Positions 1 to 9,028 of a DNA stretch of 24,990 nucleotides are shown here, in pieces. The notes beneath the pieces are model-generated. The model did no database searches. It saw nothing but the letters and a program-made list of their open reading frames with translations, and was not told where the DNA came from. The first letter of the stretch is position 1; each line of letters begins with the position of its first letter. The position numbers were made by a program, and so were the translations under genes. This stretch comes from Fidelibacterota bacterium. GTDB lineage: Bacteria; Marinisomatota; SORT01. The DNA lies in contig JADFMS010000018.1 in NCBI GenBank assembly GCA_022563775.1, forward strand, positions 1 through 24,990. The letters run 5' to 3'.

Positions 1-232
1 TTATCAGCTCAATGTTATTGAGTCCAATCAACTTTTGTTCAGGTCCGTCAAGTCCTCCGTAACGATTGTACGTGTTCATGACCGGGGCGCCGATAGTTTT
101 CCAGACAGCGCCGCCCCATCCGGCTTCGAAAGCTTTGTTGACCTGGTATCCGGAATTGGTCGGAGGCGCGGACGCAAGCCAGAATGGGTTAGGTGATTTT
201 ATACCACAAAAATCTATACTGAGGTCAGCCAT
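1..232 (-). CDS. preA: Dihydropyrimidine dehydrogenase subunit PreA, N-terminal part (cut by window edge)
   Basis: The first 77 codons are visible; the rest lies beyond position 1. The N-terminus reads as the start of the FMN-binding dihydroorotate-dehydrogenase-like barrel: it has the segment ASAPPTNSGYQV (residues 24-35) followed by AGWGGAVWKTIG, typical of PreA and of the matching part of eukaryotic DPYD. In the known family PreA carries FMN and Fe-S clusters and reduces uracil or thymine to the dihydro form, receiving electrons from PreT, in the cytoplasm. The start ATG (232-230) has an AGGAG sequence 8 bases upstream (complement of 241-245). preT lies upstream on the same strand, but a toxin-antitoxin pair and a 218-base non-coding stretch separate them. 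Only the N-terminus is visible, so a close relative such as dihydroorotate dehydrogenase is possible; the PreT neighbour argues for PreA. Confidence 0.85.
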   Translation of the reverse strand, partial: MADLSIDFCGIKSPNPFWLASAPPTNSGYQVNKAFEAGWGGAVWKTIGAPVMNTYNRYGGLDGPEQKLIGLNNIELI

Positions 233-263
233 TATTTGTTCTCCTGAATACTATGTTAACCAT

Positions 264-444
264 GGTTCGACTCCCCGTCTGACATTAGTCCTGTCCGGTT
301 TTGCCGTCCAGACGGGCGGGCAGACGTTCACCATGACGGATGCTTTTTCTTAAATTTAAAAAGAAATTACTATTAGTTTTTGCTATTAATAATAATTTAA
401 TTATCAATTCTCTACATTCTTTGTCACCCTGAGCGGAGTCGATC
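264..444. repeat. Inverted pair of GTCA...GGAGTCGA elements (REP/MITE-like)
   Basis: Two short related elements face each other in the gap between the toxin gene and preA. The right copy (422-444) reads TGTCACCCTGAGCGGAGTCGA on the plus strand. The left copy (264-284), read on the minus strand, is TGTCAGACGGGGAGTCGAACC. They share TGTCA at one end and GGAGTCGA at the other. A second local hairpin can form from CCCGTCTG (274-281) and CAGACGGG (309-316). Elements resembling the right copy are, from general experience, common interspersed repeats in many bacterial genomes. Whether this pair is a mobile unit cannot be told from one copy. Confidence 0.4.
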
Positions 445-450
445 AATACC

Positions 451-714
451 TTAACTTCTATAAGCGTCCTTCCTATGACGAATATAATATATTGTTATCA
501 TCTTTCGTTTTTTATCAATGTTGTAAACCACTCGATAATCCCCGACTCGAATACGATAGAACGATTCTGAATCCCTGAGTTTTCTACATCCTGTAGGAAA
601 CGGATTTTTATTTAGCGGCTCAACAGCTTTTAAAATCCGGTTAACTTGCTTTTGGGGTAGTTTTCTGAGATCATGTTCTGTTGACCTTTTCCATAATATC
701 TCAAATGATACCAT
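451..714 (-). CDS. RelE/ParE-family toxin of a type II toxin-antitoxin pair
   Basis: An 87-residue basic protein with the RelE-fold pattern: an N-terminal strand with the FEILWKRSTEHDLRKLP segment (residues 4-18), the helix NRILKAVEPL, then a C-terminal core containing YRIRVGDYRVVYNI and ITIYYIRHRKDAYR. The conserved arginines in that core are the usual substrate-contacting residues. RelE toxins cleave mRNA in the ribosomal A site, and their activity is blocked by binding of the antitoxin. The ATG (714-712) overlaps the antitoxin stop by 14 bases, the usual arrangement for co-translated pairs. The full family length is present and the frame is intact, so the gene could be functional. Assignment to RelE rather than ParE within the superfamily is inference. 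Confidence 0.85.
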   Translation of the reverse strand: MVSFEILWKRSTEHDLRKLPQKQVNRILKAVEPLNKNPFPTGCRKLRDSESFYRIRVGDYRVVYNIDKKRKMITIYYIRHRKDAYRS

Positions 715-892
715 TGACTCTTAATCTTTTTTTCAGCTCACTAAAATCAATAGTATCTTCATCTCTCCTTTCAGCGATTATTGCTAAATCGTGCAGGTCT
801 TCCATTAGTCCTTCATATTCATTGACAGGTATAACAACATCAGTTTTATTCCCTGATTCATCAATTATATAGCGCTCTTGTTCTTTTTTCAT
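701..892 (-). CDS. Antitoxin of the RelE-type pair (Phd/YefM or RelB-like)
   Basis: A 63-residue acidic protein. It begins with a short strand region (ERYIIDESGNKTDVVIPVNEYEGL, starting at residue 6) that resembles the N-terminal part of Phd/YefM-like antitoxins, followed by a charged helix with HDLAIIAERRDEDTIDF and a C-terminal toxin-binding segment. Such proteins neutralise the partner toxin and usually repress their own promoter as a complex. The ATG (892-890) is preceded by AAGGA at about 9 bases. The gene starts only 24 bases after the preT stop and may be read from the preT promoter as well as its own. The family call rests on size, order and general pattern; a clear DNA-binding motif is not obvious. 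Confidence 0.8.
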   Translation of the reverse strand: MKKEQERYIIDESGNKTDVVIPVNEYEGLMEDLHDLAIIAERRDEDTIDFSELKKRLRVNGII

Positions 893-916
893 GATTAAAT
901 CCTTACGTTGATTATT

Positions 917-2254
917 TCATGATAAATACGAATTAATCTCATTAGCCGCAAGTTTCCCAGCTTGAACCGCGTCTACGACTTCTTTTGCACCGTGAACGAC
1001 GTCGCCGCCGGCAAAAATGCGCGGATTTGAAGTCTTTCCTGTCAAAGGGTCAGCCGAGATCGTCCCATTAGATATATTGATTCCGGGTATCAAGCCGATA
1101 AACTCTTCATCGGGGGATTGACCAAGCGCCAGCAGCACCATGTCAGCCGGAATGCTGAACTCGGAGCCCTCTATCGGTATGGGGGTACGCCTGCCCGAAT
1201 CATCAGTGTCACCGAGTTTCATTTTAACGCATTTAACCGCTTCGATTTCTGTTTTCCCCACGAATTCAACGGGGTTTGTCAACCACATATAGACAGCGCC
1301 GTCGGCCTTGGCGTGCTCGTATTCATGCTTAAACGCCGACATCTCTGCCTCCGAGCGTCTGTAAATGACTCTGACGTTCTCAGCGCCGAGTCGTTTTGCC
1401 GCCGTGGCTGCATCAACTGCCGTATTGCCCCCGCCTACAACGACAACATGATTACCTACTTGAACTTCACCGGGTTTTTTTGATTTGTAGTCTTTCACAA
1501 AGCTGATAGTGTCCTGAATACCTTTGAGGTTGCTGCCCGGGATTACCAAAGATTTAGTCTTTCCAAGCCCTATACCTATGAACAAAGCATCATGTTTATT
1601 GAGCAGATCATCGATGGATATGTCAGAACCGACTCTGACACCGAGTTGTATCTCAACACCGAGATCCCGGATCATCTCGACCTCTTTTAAGACGTCATCG
1701 AGTTTCAGTTTATAATCTGCAACACCCAAGGCATCCAAACCTCCGGGTACATCGTCCGCTTCATAAATTGTGGTTTGATGACCCTTTATCGCCAGATATG
1801 ACGCACAGGAAAGACTGGCTGGACCCGCTCCGATCAATCCGACTGATTTTCCGGTGGGTGAGGAAATATCGAACACATTTTTATTATTTTCTCTCCTCCA
1901 TTCAGTAGCGTATCTTTGGAGTTGTCCAATTTTAATCGGCAGCTCGTCTTTATCATTCATTACACATGCACCTTCGCACAAAACTTCCACCGGACAAGCT
2001 CTCCCACAAGATTCGCCAAGGATATTTTCGGTAAGTATCGTTTTCGCTGAGCCTAAAATATTACCCGTCATGATCTTTTTTATAAATCCGGGCACATCGA
2101 TATGGGTAGGGCATATATTTGTGCAGGGAGCATCGTAACAATAAAGACATCTACCCGCCTCAACTATGGCAGCAGCTTCGGACAAAGGAGGTTTGATATC
2201 AGCAAAGTTCGCTTCATATTTCTCAGCAGAGCTTTTTTCATCAAATGAAGCCAT
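917..2254 (-). CDS. preT: NAD(P)-dependent dihydropyrimidine dehydrogenase subunit PreT
   Basis: A 445-residue Fe-S flavoprotein of the glutamate-synthase small-subunit family. An N-terminal alpha-helical ferredoxin-like domain carries two cysteine sets (C36, C39, C44, C48 and C83, C87, C93, C97). An FAD-binding GAGPAS motif is at 142-147, a second nucleotide-binding GGGNTAVDAA is at 274-283 followed by the RR pair at 299-300, and a C-terminal FAD motif reads IFAGGDVV. In the known PreTA enzyme this subunit takes electrons from NAD(P)H and passes them to PreA. The codon at 2257 is TTG; I chose the ATG at 2254 because AAGGAGG (2265-2259) sits 4 bases before it and too close to the TTG. The nearby preA start supports PreT over GltD, although the linkage is interrupted by a toxin-antitoxin pair. 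Confidence 0.9.
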   Translation of the reverse strand: MASFDEKSSAEKYEANFADIKPPLSEAAAIVEAGRCLYCYDAPCTNICPTHIDVPGFIKKIMTGNILGSAKTILTENILGESCGRACPVEVLCEGACVMNDKDELPIKIGQLQRYATEWRRENNKNVFDISSPTGKSVGLIGAGPASLSCASYLAIKGHQTTIYEADDVPGGLDALGVADYKLKLDDVLKEVEMIRDLGVEIQLGVRVGSDISIDDLLNKHDALFIGIGLGKTKSLVIPGSNLKGIQDTISFVKDYKSKKPGEVQVGNHVVVVGGGNTAVDAATAAKRLGAENVRVIYRRSEAEMSAFKHEYEHAKADGAVYMWLTNPVEFVGKTEIEAVKCVKMKLGDTDDSGRRTPIPIEGSEFSIPADMVLLALGQSPDEEFIGLIPGINISNGTISADPLTGKTSNPRIFAGGDVVHGAKEVVDAVQAGKLAANEINSYLS

Positions 2255-2434
2255 CAATCCTCCTTAAACTGTGTAAGATTTATAATAGGTAAGGTTTCAA
2301 TTATTGAAAACATTACATTAAATCTATCTAAACATATAACTTAGAATTGTTTAAATTCAACAATAATTCCAAAAAGAAACTTAAAAAAGGGGGCTTTTGA
2401 TATTAATCGATATGTTGAAACGTAAATTACTTAA

Positions 2435-5104
2435 TTACTTTCTATCAAGTTCGTAGCGAATGGCGGTGCCGATTTTGTCGAGCGAGTAAGGTTTTCTGAT
2501 ATATTTTCCCACACCGAGTTTCCGGGCTTCCTTGACCCTTCCGGTTTCGGCGTAGCCGCTGACAATAATTGCCTTCTGGTCCGGACGAAACTTTATTATC
2601 TCTTTGAATGTATCGAGTCCATCGAAGTCATCTTCAATGATCATATCGAGTATGATCAGATCAAAATTTTTCTTTTTTATTTTCTCAATAGCGGCATTGC
2701 CACTATCAACGCTGTCAACTTTATACCCCAACGATGTGATAAGCCTTTCTGCTAATGTGCGTTGTTCACTTCCGTCGTCGACTACCAGAATATTTTCAGT
2801 TCCCCTGAGATTTTTATCAGGTGTTGTAAGATTCTCTTCTAAAAACGGGGAGGGTTGCAAATAGATAGAAAATTTAGTTCCAATCCCTTTTTCAGTCGAA
2901 ACATCGACATAACCACCGTGGTCTTCCACTACCCCCAGGACTACAGATAACCCAAGACCGGAACCGCTGCTCCCCATTTCTTTCCTTGTATAAAAAGGTT
3001 CAAATATACGGGTTAAATCCTCATTCGCGATTCCATATCCACTGTCCTCGACTTCAATAATTACATACTCACCTTCAGGAATTTCGTTCAAAAGTAAATT
3101 TTGTTTCGGTATCGTTCTGATATGTGTTCTTATGCTGAGTGTACCGCCATGGAGCATTGATTCGAAGGCATTTATCGTCAGGTTCATAATTGCCTTAGCC
3201 AAATGCGGTTCGGAGCCTCTAACAGCGCTTAAGTTTTCTTTGAGAGACAACTTAACTTTCACATCCGGATATTTCGATTTTTTGCTGTCGAAAACTGAAG
3301 AATTTACGTATTCTGTTATTAGTTTGTTGATATCCAGTACCTTCATTTCATACTTGCCTCTACGGGCAAGTGTCAGCAAATCTTGAACAACATCGGAGGC
3401 TCTTTCAGCGGATGCTTTAATCATCTCGATGTCACCTCTGATCGGACTGTTTTGGGGAAGAGTCGAAAGTATTAAATCCGGATAGCCAAGAATCGGTCCC
3501 AAGATGTTATTAAGATCGTGCGCAACTCCACCGGCAAGTATCCCGAGCGATTCCATTCGACGCGCTCTTTCCAGCTTTCTTTCGAGATTAAATTTTTCAT
3601 TTTCGGATTTTTTTTGATCCGTAATATCCATCAAGACAGCCAAAATGTGGCTTGCATTGCCGTTTTCGTCTATAACAGGTCGTTTGATCGTATGGAAAAT
3701 GTGTTTATTACCTTTAGGATCGATCAGAGTATTTTCAGGGCTATTTACCTCCCTGAGAGTGTCGAAAACATCTTTGTCGTCTCGAAGGATCATCGCCTGT
3801 CCCTCTTCATCCAGATTGAAATCTCTGCTTGTTTTTCCGATAATATTTTTGATAGTAGTATTTAACAGTTCTGCCATCGCCTTATTGGCGAGCGTAAACT
3901 TTCCTTCCCTGTCTTTGGCAAAGATGATGTTTGGGTTTATATCCAGAACCTGCCTGAGAAATTTTCTTTGTTCTTCTATCTTTTTCTGTGCGTTTATTCG
4001 TTCTGTAATATCCCTTCCATTGGAGACGAAATTAGTGACATTGCCATCTGCGTCTTTAAGCGGCGAGATGATTTTTTCTTCGTAATAGAGATCTCCGTTT
4101 TTCTTTTTATTTATAATCAAACCCCTGAACGTATCACCGGCTAAGATAGTAGCCCACATCTTTTTATAGAATTCTTCAGGATGTTTGCCTGATTTAAGAA
4201 TCCTTGGCGTTTTCCCCAGAACGTCCTGTTTATTAAAACCGGTCAGCCTTTCAAATTCGGGATTGACATATTGGATATTCCCTTCGCTGTCGGATATCAA
4301 TATCATCTCCGACGCTTGTTCAATGGCGTTTGAAAATTTTTGAAGCTCTTCCTCCGCCTTTATCTTGCTCGATATATCCCTGATAATACCCTGATAACCT
4401 ATTATTTTATCGTTTTGATTTCTTCTGACGTTGCTCGTCAATAAGCAAAAGATCTCAGTCCCGTCCTTTTTCTTCAGCGATAAACTATAGTCTTTTACAG
4501 AGCCTTTAGTCTCTATTTCACGCCGAAATTTTTCCCTTTCTTCACGGTTATAGTAAAGGTCAGCAACATCCATAGACATCAGTTCTTCCTTGCTGTAACC
4601 GAACAGGTTCCGAAGTGAATCATTCACATCCTCGAATTTACCGTCGGTGCTTGTCAGGTAGATAGCGTCATTCGATTCCCGGAAAAATGTTTTATACTTT
4701 TCTTCGCTTTCCTGGAGAGCTTCCTGAGCATGTTTTTCCACCGTAAGATCGCGGACTACGCTGATTACCTGGTTTACCCTGTCCCCCGTCCTCATAATCG
4801 AAGTCGAAATTTCAGCTGGGAAAATTTCACCGTTTTTTCTCTTCAGGCGAGTCTCTACTTGAAGTGCCTCTTTATTTTGCTTAATTGCCTTTTTGAGTCG
4901 TACCCCAAATGATTTAAAATCTTTGATGCCCGGATAAAATAATTCCGTAGTCTTCCCTATACACTCCTCGTACTCATATCCGAAAACCACTTCAAGAGAA
5001 TTGTTCACATATTTTATTTTTCTGCTTGGCAGCTCAACTATGAAGACAGCCTCCGTCACAGTGTCAATGGAATGATTTACGGTATCGGAAGGTTTATTTT
5101 TCAT
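2435..5104 (-). CDS. Hybrid sensor histidine kinase: four PAS domains, HisKA, HATPase, receiver
   Basis: About 889 residues from the ATG at 5104. Four successive PAS domains (about 7-124, 129-246, 254-369, 379-499), several ending in the typical RDIT/MDIT motif, are followed by a HisKA dimerisation helix with the phospho-accepting His in GVAHDLNN (H529), an ATP-binding domain (N-box NLTINAFESM, G1 box DSGYGI, G2 box GSGLGLS) and a C-terminal receiver (acidic pair D776-D777, phospho-acceptor D820, S849, K871 in RKPYS). No membrane helix is seen, so the protein is probably a soluble sensor of redox, light or ligand through the PAS domains. The upstream ATG at 5137 and TTG at 5152 are in frame; none has a good Shine-Dalgarno site. 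I preferred 5104 because the PAS domain follows directly. No output regulator is adjacent, and the target is unknown. Confidence 0.9.
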   Translation of the reverse strand: MKNKPSDTVNHSIDTVTEAVFIVELPSRKIKYVNNSLEVVFGYEYEECIGKTTELFYPGIKDFKSFGVRLKKAIKQNKEALQVETRLKRKNGEIFPAEISTSIMRTGDRVNQVISVVRDLTVEKHAQEALQESEEKYKTFFRESNDAIYLTSTDGKFEDVNDSLRNLFGYSKEELMSMDVADLYYNREEREKFRREIETKGSVKDYSLSLKKKDGTEIFCLLTSNVRRNQNDKIIGYQGIIRDISSKIKAEEELQKFSNAIEQASEMILISDSEGNIQYVNPEFERLTGFNKQDVLGKTPRILKSGKHPEEFYKKMWATILAGDTFRGLIINKKKNGDLYYEEKIISPLKDADGNVTNFVSNGRDITERINAQKKIEEQRKFLRQVLDINPNIIFAKDREGKFTLANKAMAELLNTTIKNIIGKTSRDFNLDEEGQAMILRDDKDVFDTLREVNSPENTLIDPKGNKHIFHTIKRPVIDENGNASHILAVLMDITDQKKSENEKFNLERKLERARRMESLGILAGGVAHDLNNILGPILGYPDLILSTLPQNSPIRGDIEMIKASAERASDVVQDLLTLARRGKYEMKVLDINKLITEYVNSSVFDSKKSKYPDVKVKLSLKENLSAVRGSEPHLAKAIMNLTINAFESMLHGGTLSIRTHIRTIPKQNLLLNEIPEGEYVIIEVEDSGYGIANEDLTRIFEPFYTRKEMGSSGSGLGLSVVLGVVEDHGGYVDVSTEKGIGTKFSIYLQPSPFLEENLTTPDKNLRGTENILVVDDGSEQRTLAERLITSLGYKVDSVDSGNAAIEKIKKKNFDLIILDMIIEDDFDGLDTFKEIIKFRPDQKAIIVSGYAETGRVKEARKLGVGKYIRKPYSLDKIGTAIRYELDRK

Positions 5105-5657
5105 TACCACATAAACGGTCCAGTGGGAGTATGACATAGAAGTAAAACACAATTATTATTCAAATTCACGGATATGTTAATTTTCTGATTGTACGGAGTA
5201 TTTAGAAAAGGAAATTCCTTCATGAACTTAGAACGCACACTCTCTCCCATCCACTAAAGGCTGCTAATCAGTCAGCGGAAAAAATTCTCAGGAAGCAACC
5301 AGCATCAACGGAAAGAATGTACAGGTGGACCTATCAATAAGTCAAGATTTTAAAGAGTAATTCCCGTAGAAATTCCTTAAAAATCCATGACAATTCGAAT
5401 AACTATCAATAAATATTATCCAAATAAAACAAAATCATGATAATCAACTTTAATGGAATTAGCTATTTTTAGCTTGACATTAGGTTTGAATCTGTCAAAT
5501 TAAACGCAGAACAGATGAGTAACAACGCATAGGAACTATCACTAAGCCACACAATCACAATTTTTGACGAATAAATCCTGTACTGAACACTATTAAATAT
5601 CTTGACTTAAAAAACAATAATTTTATCTAATAGTAAAAACCAAGGAGTAAAAGAAAC
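5105..5657. other. Intergenic region between the divergent kinase and cold-shock genes
   Basis: About 550 bases without a convincing gene. The only possible open frames are around ten codons long. It is AT-rich on the cspA side. It holds a perfect 6-base inverted repeat TTGACA (5474-5479) and TGTCAA (5493-5498) spaced by 13 bases, which may be an operator or simply a -35-like site, and the probable cspA promoter at its right end. The kinase promoter should also lie here but I cannot place it. Confidence 0.5.
5602..5629 (+). promoter_or_regulatory. Candidate sigma-70-type promoter of the cold-shock gene
   Basis: TTGACT at 5602-5607 is followed after 16 bases by TATCTA at 5624-5629 (TAATAG at 5628-5633 is an alternative -10). 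Transcription would start about 20 bases before the start codon, leaving a short leader with AAGGAG at 5642-5647. The long structured leader typical of Escherichia coli cspA would be absent. The match is moderate and the placement is inference. Confidence 0.45.
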
Positions 5658-5873
5658 ATGGCAGAACGCGAAACAGGCACGGTAAAATGGTTCAACTCGC
5701 GAAAGGGCTTCGGCTTTATTGAGCGGGAAGGTGCGGATGATGTATTCGTCCATTACTCTGCAATTTCAGGAGACGGATTCCGGAACCTTGAAGAAGGCCA
5801 AAAAGTGGAATTCACCGTCACCGACGGAGATAAAGGACCACAAGCTGAGAATGTGACTCTCGGTCAAGAGTAG
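5658..5873 (+). CDS. Cold-shock protein (CspA family)
   Basis: A 71-residue single cold-shock domain of standard family length. Both RNA-binding motifs are intact: KGFGFI (residues 16-21, RNP1) and VFVHYS (29-34, RNP2). The flanking aromatic residues W11, F12 and F18 line the nucleic-acid face, and the C-terminal strand contains GPQAENV. Proteins of this type bind single-stranded RNA or DNA and melt RNA structure in the cytoplasm. Many are cold- or stationary-phase-induced, but the sequence does not show which applies here. The ATG is preceded by AAGGAG with 10 bases spacing. The gene is monocistronic: it has a candidate promoter upstream and a clear terminator hairpin 38 bases after the stop. 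Confidence 0.96.
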   Translation: MAERETGTVKWFNSRKGFGFIEREGADDVFVHYSAISGDGFRNLEEGQKVEFTVTDGDKGPQAENVTLGQE

Positions 5874-5910
5874 CATGGATTGATTTATCATAAATCTTTG
5901 ACTGTGGATT

Positions 5911-5945
5911 AAGGTGCATGGTTTTTTGAAGCCATGCACTTTTTG
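5911..5945 (+). terminator. Intrinsic terminator after the cold-shock gene
   Basis: A perfect 8-base-pair stem, GTGCATGG (5914-5921) with CCATGCAC (5932-5939), is followed directly by a run of five T (5940-5944) and flanked upstream by A residues that can extend the pairing. This is a textbook rho-independent terminator on the plus strand. Confidence 0.85.
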
Positions 5946-6058
5946 TTGATGGAAGCAAATAGATTATCGCAGCCGGAGGTATTGTCTTTGAATCTCTCAT
6001 GGAAGTTGATTTCCGGACGGGAGCGCTGATTGTAGTTATTCCTACCGGAAATATAATC

Positions 6059-8761
6059 TCAATCAGAAAATTTCAGGTTAGTCGGCAGGATAATTTTAAA
6101 GGTAGTACCCTTTCCCACTTCACTCTTCACGGTTATCTCGCCCTCATGCTCCTTAATAATCTGAAAGCAAATTGACAGCCCCAATCCGGTTCCCACTCCC
6201 ACGCCTTTAGTCGTATAACCGGGATCAAATATCTTATTCAAATCAGCTTTCGGGATACCGACTCCGGAATCGGTAAATTCGATATGGATTTTTTTTTGTT
6301 TGAGTTTAGTTTTAATTCGCAGGGTGCCCTTTAATGGCATAGATTGAACAGCGTTTATGATCATATTAAGATAAACCTGATTTAGTTTCGCAGGGTAGCT
6401 GTTTATAGAGGGAATTTTACCAAATTCTTTTATCACTTTAATCCGATTTTTCATCTCATAAAGGCTTAACATCAGAGCTTGTTCAATTCCCTCATGAATA
6501 TCCGCTTTTTGAAGTTCAGCCTCATCCAATCGGGCAAAACTCTTCAGCTGTTTTACGATCAAACTGACTCTGTCGGCTCCTAATTTTATTACTTCATTTG
6601 CCTTATCTATTACACTGAGAGTTTGGTCAATCTCCTTTAATTTTGCAGGAACGTCCTTCTTTTCGTCTCTTAGCAACAATTTTAACTTATTTATAGCCCG
6701 GACCGAAGTATCGTGCATGCTTTGAAGAGCGCCGATAGGATTGTTTATTTCATGGGCGACACCGGCAACAAGCATTCCGAGAGAAGCCATTTTTTCCGAT
6801 TGTACCAGCTGAGTTTGAGCGTTCTTAATATTTTCATTAGCCACTTTAAGACCTTCGAGAGCGTTTTTTAATTTTGTGACATCGTACAAAGCTCCGATGA
6901 TCACCTTTTCTCCTGCAATCGTAGTTATGACCAGTGAAAATATCATCCAGATTGGTTCGCCGTTCCCTTTTAATATCTGTGTTTCAAAATTATTGAGGTA
7001 TCCGTCTTTCTTGAGCGCCCTCAGAACTATCTTACGATCGGATTTCTTATAATAAAAATCAGGAGTTATTCTTCCGATTAGATCTTTGACGGAATAGCCG
7101 AGAAGATCGGCGAGAGGTTTGTTGACGAACAGGATTTTCCCGTCATGAACCTTGCTGATCACGTACGGAATCGGAGAGACTTCAATGATCGCATGGATTA
7201 GTTCATCGGACTCTTTTTCCAAAGTAACGTCGGTAAATGCCCAAACCCGCCCGAAAATCTTGTTATCTCTGTCCGTAACCGGTGCGGAATATATGGAGAT
7301 ATATCTTTCAGCGGGCTTTACCGTTTTGAGCGCATTTTTAAAAATAGAAGCATGGTCGTGAGATTCCCTCGTTGGACGCTTTAATTTTTTTAACTTTCTG
7401 ACCTGCCTGGTGTAATGAATCGGATGTTCAAAATTTGACTTTACAACGTTACTGAATGAATCGAAGCTTTTATTGATCAATTTATCGATATCAACGCCGA
7501 ATAATTTATTAATAGTCGGATTTGCTGCTACAATTTTATTTTGTGGATTTACCATGATGATCCCGGAGACTGTACTGTCCAACAGCGCCTGAAGTTCATC
7601 TTTGCTTCGAGAAAGATCGGATAGGATATTTTCCATTTCTGTGTTTTTTGATTCCAGCATCTCCTGAGTTGACAGCAGCTGGATGTTTCCTTCGGCTAAG
7701 TTCATGGTCGTTTTCTCAAGTTGTTTTGCCTTGGAATTAAGCATCGTATTTGCGTTTTTCAGGTCTGCTGTCCTTTCTCTGACTCTAATTTCGAGGTTTT
7801 GAAAAGATCGGATATTAGCTAAGGTTAATCCTACCATGTTTGCAAATGTCTCAAATCTCTCAATATCCTGATCGTCCAGTTCTCTTGCATGATACTGAAT
7901 GTTCCCCGAGAGTACTCCGATGGGTTCGTTCTTAATGCGAATCGGTGTCAGAACGAATGAAATAGGTAATGCTCCTTTTAATTTCCACAAGTCGCTTTTA
8001 TTCCAGTAATCAAACTTTTTTGGATTCAGTATAAATATGGTCTTATTCTTCTTGAAACACTCTATCATAGGAGGGATTACGGGAAAGTTGCCGTCACGGA
8101 CATATCTCTTAAAAGTATTATTCAGTTTTTTGCTGTCATGAAGCAGCTTGAAGGAGCGTAAAACGAATTTTCCGTCTTGTTCGAGGATCAGCAGTGATCT
8201 GTCAAAGTCGAGACTCCGCGTCAGGAAGTGAGGTACGTTATCGAGAAGCTTTTCTTCATCATGGAATCTCGATAGGCGGCTGGACAATTTGTTCAATGCA
8301 GAGAGCTGCCTGTTTGCATATTTGAGTTTCTCAGTTCTCTCTTTTATTGTGTTTTTGAGCATGTAAGAATAGGATTGAACCTCTTTTTCCAATTTCTTTA
8401 GCTCAAACGCTCTGTTAAGAGAAGTTTTGAATTTTTCGACATGCAAAGGTTTGGTGATAAAATCGTAGGCGCCTATTTTTATTGCTTCCAATGCACTGTC
8501 TATAGACCCGTGTGCAGAAGTTACAATGCAGATAACGTCGGGATTCACCTTTTTGACTTCAGTGAGAACGGCTATCCCGTTTATCTCCGGCATATTGAGG
8601 TCGCATAAAATAACGTAGGTTGGATTCTTCAGGAATTTTTCGAGTCCCGTCTTTCCCGAAGACGCCACAACCACTTTGAAACCGTTTTGCCTGAGCTTTC
8701 GAGCGAAACTGATTCGCTGCCGTGCATCGTCCTCAACATAGAGAATAGTTTTCCGGTTCAA
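6059..8761 (-). CDS. Receiver-first sensor kinase: REC, GAF-like, two PAS, HisKA, HATPase
   Basis: A 900-residue soluble kinase. An N-terminal receiver (E10, D11, D12; phospho-acceptor D54; T81; K104 in TKPLH) leads through a coiled coil (120-160) to a GAF-like region (about 160-320), a long coiled coil (320-390), two PAS domains (about 386-515 and 517-630), a HisKA helix with H670 in GVAHEINNP, and an ATPase domain (N-box NMIINAVQSM, G1 box DSGVG at 831-835, G2 box GTGLGLS at 857-863). A receiver at the front suggests it acts downstream in a phosphorelay. The start codon is TTG: an in-frame TAA lies 11 codons upstream and the only other candidate is ATT. CAGGTC lies just upstream as a weak ribosome site. 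Neighbours are divergent, with cusA 267 bases away; a link to metal stress is possible but unproven. Confidence 0.9.
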   Translation of the reverse strand: MNRKTILYVEDDARQRISFARKLRQNGFKVVVASSGKTGLEKFLKNPTYVILCDLNMPEINGIAVLTEVKKVNPDVICIVTSAHGSIDSALEAIKIGAYDFITKPLHVEKFKTSLNRAFELKKLEKEVQSYSYMLKNTIKERTEKLKYANRQLSALNKLSSRLSRFHDEEKLLDNVPHFLTRSLDFDRSLLILEQDGKFVLRSFKLLHDSKKLNNTFKRYVRDGNFPVIPPMIECFKKNKTIFILNPKKFDYWNKSDLWKLKGALPISFVLTPIRIKNEPIGVLSGNIQYHARELDDQDIERFETFANMVGLTLANIRSFQNLEIRVRERTADLKNANTMLNSKAKQLEKTTMNLAEGNIQLLSTQEMLESKNTEMENILSDLSRSKDELQALLDSTVSGIIMVNPQNKIVAANPTINKLFGVDIDKLINKSFDSFSNVVKSNFEHPIHYTRQVRKLKKLKRPTRESHDHASIFKNALKTVKPAERYISIYSAPVTDRDNKIFGRVWAFTDVTLEKESDELIHAIIEVSPIPYVISKVHDGKILFVNKPLADLLGYSVKDLIGRITPDFYYKKSDRKIVLRALKKDGYLNNFETQILKGNGEPIWMIFSLVITTIAGEKVIIGALYDVTKLKNALEGLKVANENIKNAQTQLVQSEKMASLGMLVAGVAHEINNPIGALQSMHDTSVRAINKLKLLLRDEKKDVPAKLKEIDQTLSVIDKANEVIKLGADRVSLIVKQLKSFARLDEAELQKADIHEGIEQALMLSLYEMKNRIKVIKEFGKIPSINSYPAKLNQVYLNMIINAVQSMPLKGTLRIKTKLKQKKIHIEFTDSGVGIPKADLNKIFDPGYTTKGVGVGTGLGLSICFQIIKEHEGEITVKSEVGKGTTFKIILPTNLKFSD

Positions 8762-9028
8762 ATCATTGACCTGTTTAATGCTATCATTTCCTTATTGAAT
8801 TGAAAAATAACGTACATAATAAAATCGCCGGAATTTATGCATAATCACGGGAGAAATCAAGAGAGCAAAACGTGTGGTCGTCTCAGGGAAATGTATGGTA
8901 CAACAGTTTAAAGATATTGTCATCACTGAGAAAGTTTGTTGTAAGCTGTGAATATATCTGATTTCAAATCTTCGTAAAGCGTATATTACACTCAAGTACG
9001 TGGATATTAAGACAGAGCACAAAGCGAA

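Noticed and set aside
66..353. A 95-codon plus-strand open frame at the left end.
   Set aside because: It is antisense to the preA start and extends into the repeat block; the protein has no family features.
5963..6058. A plus-strand reading frame after the cold-shock terminator translates to IIAAGGIVFE, resembling the start of a Nudix hydrolase.
   Set aside because: A stop codon sits directly before it, the Nudix box never follows, and the frame runs into the antisense of the kinase gene; treated as chance.
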